Notes under the pieces: generated by a model
What the model was told of the DNA's origin: nothing
Databases searched by the model: none
Seen by the model: only the letters and a program-made list of their open reading frames with translations
Source: Isoetes taiwanensis
Lineage: Eukaryota > Streptophyta > Lycopodiopsida > Isoetales > Isoetaceae
Assembly: GCA_021234155.1 (NCBI GenBank)
Contig: JAJEKV010000002.1
Location: forward strand, 15,413,428-15,477,427
Direction of reading: 5' to 3'
DNA length: 64,000 bases
Program-made: the position numbers and the translations under genes
In this document: positions 60,437 through 64,000 of the stretch, piece after piece
Layout of the letters: each line of letters starts with the position of its first letter
Position numbering within the stretch: the stretch's first letter is position 1

Positions 60437-63352
60437 GGAGCATGTGAGATGAGTAAAATGGAGCCAAGGAAGTCCAGCACAGGCCATTGCCCTAGGCTCC
60501 AATGGAGGAAGATGGGTTGCTTGTTGTTGCACCCTTGCAACGAGACGGTATTTGCAGAGGGCATAATAACTGCAGTTGATCCTTTTGATAGTGTGAATGA
60601 TGAAAGACTGGGAGATGATCATCTTGGAGTTGGCATTGTGAAGCTTCTTATCGAAGTTGATACAATCATGTCCCAGGGAAGCTCTAGTGATTGCATTGTG
60701 TGCTCGGGTTCTTTGGAGTCCCAAAGTAGGTTGAGATGGCCAATTAGATATATTACACACAAGAATGGTGATAGTCTGGAATCCCCTACTCAACTACATA
60801 CCCCAAGACCCACTCAAGGCCATGTGGAAGATTTGGTGGTCGATGAGCATCCTTTGATCACTAGGAAGAGACGTTATGTTTTTCATAAGAGGCAGCCCAA
60901 GAGCCTAGAAGTGACAAATATTTAGAAAGGATGGAAAGTATGGCCCCAACCAAAGAAAACCTAGAGGCAATTAGAGGACAAGAGTGTTGCAACCTAGATT
61001 GCACAAAGTCAAAGACTGATTGTGGATGACCTCGTGTGCAGATAAGGTCCCAATACATTGGACAGCTTCAAAAAGATAGGATTAATTTCATCTACTCCTT
61101 GTGTAAGAATTCCAGCTATGATGAAAACACAGGAAGGCTACTATATCAATTGAGGGGCATGAGGGTATGTATGAGAGCATTGAGATGGATTCTTGGGGTG
61201 AGCAAGTCTTCATTCTACTGATCTTTGGGGAGCAGGTTAGAAAAAGGGCACGGTTTGTTCCAACATGGTAATGCACTCACTTTGAAACCTAGAGCAAATA
61301 CTCTCAAGGCCATTGCAGTCTTGAGAGCTTTGTGAGATACATGTCTCAATCTATGCCCCACAAGTCGAGGTGAACGAGCACGGTGCAGCGAGTGGTGCAA
61401 AGGGTGTTGCCACAACACTATATCCAAAAGGAGTGCCTTAAAGAGGTCAACTCCATCCTAGAAACCACTGGAGGTAGGCCTCTTTCTCAATCACACTTCA
61501 GCAAGTTATGGAGCACTCACTTCTCGGGGCGTGAGTGTCCCGCAACACATGCCATTCTCAAAGTGCAACACTTGCATTCAACTCAAGGATACACTTGCAT
61601 CAACTGCAATAGAGAAAGAAAGAATGGCAATTAGGGAGCAATTTGCAGATCACCAAAGGGACCAAATATCATGTAGACGGTTGTACCGGGCAGTGGAGAA
61701 CATTTTCCGAGATGCGGCCCGGACAAATTTTTGTGTATAATTCATGATAAGATGGACCAACACAAGACTTTCTTGCCAAAGCTAGATCCTTTCCCAAGCA
61801 TTGTCAAAACGCTTTTTTAGGATGAAAGTAAGTGCGGCGGGTGTCTTAACACATGGTCATGGAACCGGAACATATGGTCATTTTGTGCTTGATCTATGGA
61901 GGGATGATCCAAACTTCCATGTGAGCTCTATTTTCAAGTGCTTGAGAACACTAGAAAGGATCGATAGAAGGGAGGAGGTATTCCCCTTCAAAGACCCATT
62001 TTTGAGGCTTTGATGGATGATCAACCGCTTTGTTACCAAAGGCGATAAAAAGCTCACATCCAAGGTGTCTAGTGAATCAAGGAGGACTTGGGATGATTTC
62101 CCTTACTTGAGAAACCACTGCCTGAGGAGCTATGTGTTCAATTGGACAACTGTTGGAAAGAAAACAAGAATAGATGGATGTTTGGGGCAATGTCATACTT
62201 GACAGCAGTGGGAGTATTCAAAGTTGTGAAGGTGGGATTCATGATGGTTGGGCATACGCATGATGATATAGATGGATTCTTTGGAACTTTCTCCACCAAG
62301 CTCAAGAGAGAAAATGTGACTAGTCTCCCTGAACTAATGGATGTGTTTGAGAGCTGCATTGACCCCAACCCAATGGCTTTCTTGATGGATGAGGTTGCAG
62401 ATTGGAAATCATTTGTAGAGGGATACTTGCTAGATGGTAAGGACCGGTTTGACAGGACACACAAAGCCACTTGAGTTCAAGTTTTGGGTTAGGGATGGAA
62501 TACCAATCATGCAATATAAGTGGGACCCGGTGACAAGTTGTGGATGCCTGTACAAAGGAATCGAGTTGTGGCAAGGGGTGCTGCTGGTGAAGTTCTCATT
62601 CCTAAAGGGCAGCCAAAACCACTACCTCCCTTCAAGATCATCAAAGACTCTAGCCAACTAGTGAAGGGCATCAAAGATTACATAACGACTTGGGATGATG
62701 TTAGAAATGGAAAGCACACCTCCACTCTTAAGAGAAATCAAATGGACTCCTAATCAAGTCTTGGGAGAAAGTTGTGACATGCTTAGAACCGAACAACCAT
62801 GTGGGAGGAAGCTAAGAGGCGGGTTCTTGCAGTCAAGATGGGAGGGTTCTCAAGGAGCAAGCACGTCTAAGAATGTTCACTTGGGTCCTAACAAGGGTTT
62901 CAAGTGGTTTGTGGGAAGTAAGGCCTCAAAGCCGAAGTGGTTTGATCTTCCTGAGTGGGATCCCTTTGAGGACATCAAGGAAGGATACTTTGTGCTAGTA
63001 AGGCCTGATGATGAGGACTGTCCAATATGGTTGGGGGTGGCACTCTCTCGATGTAACCACCACTATGCGATGGAGAGGAGTTGCGTCCGGATTCCAAATT
63101 CAATATTGGGAGCCCATTGGGAGACACAAGAAGGGCAAATTGAAGGAGCAATACACATTTCTTTGGGAGAAGAAGTGGAGGGCAAATTATGTTGATCCTC
63201 AAAGGAGGGAATTGGTGGAGTGTGTGGTATGGTCATATCCAGGTTCTCACACTGCAAAGGACAACACACACAAGATCCCAAAAAGGGAGATGGACAAAGC
63301 CATGAGCAACCTCCATGCTAATATTGAGAAGCTTGAAAACTTTCTCAACTAG
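60437..63352 (+). CDS. DUF7869-type transposase (RNase H-like) of E1
   Basis: Exon from the CAG acceptor at 60,436 gives GACEMSKMEPRKSSTG... to 60,925. After another acceptor (61,041) comes SQYIGQLQKDRINFIYSL and VCMRALRWILGVSKSSF (61,165-61,218), the usual helix before the core. Then FSKLWSTHF (about 61,500), CNTCIQLKDTLA (about 61,566-61,600) and HDKMDQHKTFLPKLD (about 61,744-61,788) follow. LDNCWKENKNRWMFG (62,137-62,181) and GHTHDDIDGFF (62,250-62,282) are the DUF7869 hallmark motifs. Their Asp residues probably form the catalytic centre. The C-terminal part (FDLPEWDPFEDIKEGYFVLV) runs to the stop at 63,352. At least four frame breaks occur, several at homopolymers. It reads toward the right end of E1. 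Confidence 0.85.
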
Positions 63353-63429
63353 TGGTTTGTAAAATTTATGAGGAAAACAAGTAACCCAATTCTTTGTGTG
63401 TGATCTGTAATTCTATTCAAGCAATCAAT

Positions 63430-63518
63430 TCAAAAAAAAAAATTTATGGGGTGTGAGTCCCATTTTCAGTCCGAGTCCCAAAATTCAAGATTTGTCCCAC
63501 TTTAATTAAATACGACTT
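63430..63518 (+). repeat. E1 right terminal inverted repeat and subterminal region
   Basis: 63,494-63,518 is the perfect complement of 51,079-51,103. Upstream, an A-run (63,433-63,441) and GTGAGTCCCATTTTCAGTCC lead into it. A diverged copy of this whole segment sits at 2,405-2,500. Confidence 0.92.
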
Positions 63519-64000
63519 TAATCATATGCCATAAAACATGAGAGCTCCTACCCATGGCTCCGACTCACAAGGAAGATGACCGACGAGCTAGGCCTCAAGA
63601 TAGAGCAGACCGAGTCATAACAATGGCGGGGCTGGCTATAGACAATAGCTAGGGTTAACCACTCCATCCGCCCTCCTGTGCATACTTTGAAGAATGAGCT
63701 AGATCGGGCTCTGGCATGACTCTAGCCTTCCGGATACGCAATCCCATGGTATCACCCATCGGGACTACTCCAGGTTGCATCTCCCCGGTCCGTCGAGGCA
63801 GGAAGGGTTGCATCTCCCCTTCCCGGGGTCTAGAGGTTCCACGAGCGGCTAGAGAATGGTGGCGACACACGATTCTTACCCGATTTAACCCCCCAAAACA
63901 AGAGCCAAGCCAACACTTGCAACTCCTGAGAGGCAGGGCGACACCATTGCCTCAGGAGGTGTCGGACTCATGCCCGGCCCACACAAAGTGACCGACCATA
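63519..64000 (-). repeat. Split LTR, upstream half (right of E1)
   Basis: On the minus strand this reads TATGGTCGGTCACTT (64,000) ... GTGTTGGCTTGGCTCTTGTT ... GAAGGGGAGATG ... GGAGTAGTC..ATGGGTGATA ... ATAGCCAGCCC ... AGCTCTCATGTTTTATGGCA (63,530). It matches 26,270-26,715 of the gypsy LTR in order. It runs off the window, so whether this is a solo LTR or part of a whole element to the right cannot be told. Confidence 0.8.

Larger units (their letters stand above)
51079..63518. mobile_element. E1: 12.44-kb DNA transposon with DUF7869 transposase
   Basis: The ends are a perfect 25-bp inverted repeat (51,079-51,103 and 63,494-63,518; outer bases AAGTCGTATTTAATTAAAGT). Direct repeats TAAT abut it at 51,075-51,078 and 63,519-63,522. 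The flanks join into one LTR that aligns without a gap to the LTR at 26.3-27.0 kb, which acts as an empty site. Contents: minus-strand multi-exon coding region (51.4-59.6 kb) ending in a phosphatase domain, plus-strand transposase (60.4-63.35 kb), and about 20 copies of a private palindrome. The superfamily is not assigned. The known content (DUF7869) is typical of large plant and algal transposons. Confidence 0.88.

Noticed and set aside
51079-63518. Helitron or LTR-element interpretation of E1
   Set aside because: Helitrons have no inverted ends or target duplication, and LTR elements have direct repeats. E1 has a perfect inverted repeat and a 4-bp duplication.
63655-63991. Frames of 71-91 codons at the right edge
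   Set aside because: The region is an LTR half matched to the LTR at 26 kb. The matching copy does not keep these frames open.
1-64000. tRNA, rRNA or organelle-derived segments
   Set aside because: I looked for tRNA cloverleaf boxes, rRNA-like conserved words and plastid or mitochondrial genes and saw nothing convincing. A tRNA-finding program was not available.

Overview
The window reads as nuclear DNA of a land plant with a large, transposon-filled genome. The one clear host gene, at 39.5-42.2 kb, encodes a plant CER3/WAX2-type cuticular-wax protein with 11 exons and GT-AG introns. Nearly everything else is mobile DNA: two non-LTR retrotransposons, two Ty3/gypsy elements (one with a chromodomain), a Ty1/copia remnant and two or three DNA-transposon-like islands. 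A fern, lycophyte or gymnosperm would fit, but the sequence does not decide which. There is no sign of bacterial genes, CRISPR, rRNA or tRNA.

Layout. 1-7.8 kb: mostly unassigned DNA with pyrimidine-rich blocks and one isolated transposon-end sequence. 7.8-12.4 kb: decayed LINE with an A tail. 12.5-13.4 kb: third pyrimidine block. 14.65-16.3 kb: second LINE, lacking its RT core. 16.6-20.5 kb: island E3, with minus-strand and plus-strand coding remnants either side of a 64-bp palindrome-bearing tandem repeat. 20.6-27.0 kb: Ty3/gypsy element with its 3' LTR. 27.15-35.96 kb: island E2, bounded by imperfect inverted repeats and sprinkled with one short palindrome. 36.2-38.4 kb: 260-bp direct repeats around a zinc-finger transposase remnant. 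38.8-42.2 kb: CER3-like gene. 42.2-45.2 kb: small tandem repeats, no gene. 45.3-48.9 kb: gypsy chromovirus. 49.0-50.4 kb: copia remnant on the minus strand. 50.5-64.0 kb: an LTR homologous to the one at 26 kb, in opposite orientation, split by a 12.44-kb DNA transposon, E1 (51,079-63,518).

The main discovery is E1. Its ends form a perfect 25-bp inverted repeat flanked by the 4-bp direct repeat TAAT, and the related LTR at 26 kb serves as an independent empty site. E1 carries a DUF7869-type transposase on the plus strand and, on the minus strand, a multi-exon gene or genes ending in an FCP1/NIF-type (HAD) phosphatase domain. Its introns and spacers hold about 20 copies of a palindrome built on CTCGACTCGCGAGTCGAG. 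E2 has a different palindrome of its own (GTCTATGCGCCGCATAGAC) and E3 a third (AAGGGGACGG...CCGT). E2 and E3 each also encode a segment with weak ParB-like resemblance. Private palindrome families confined to separate mobile elements are the most unusual pattern in the window.

Many reading frames break at single-base changes in homopolymer runs (CER3 exons 6-7, the phosphatase active-site loop, the E3 minus-strand protein, the transposase). Part of the apparent decay may therefore be residual long-read assembly error.
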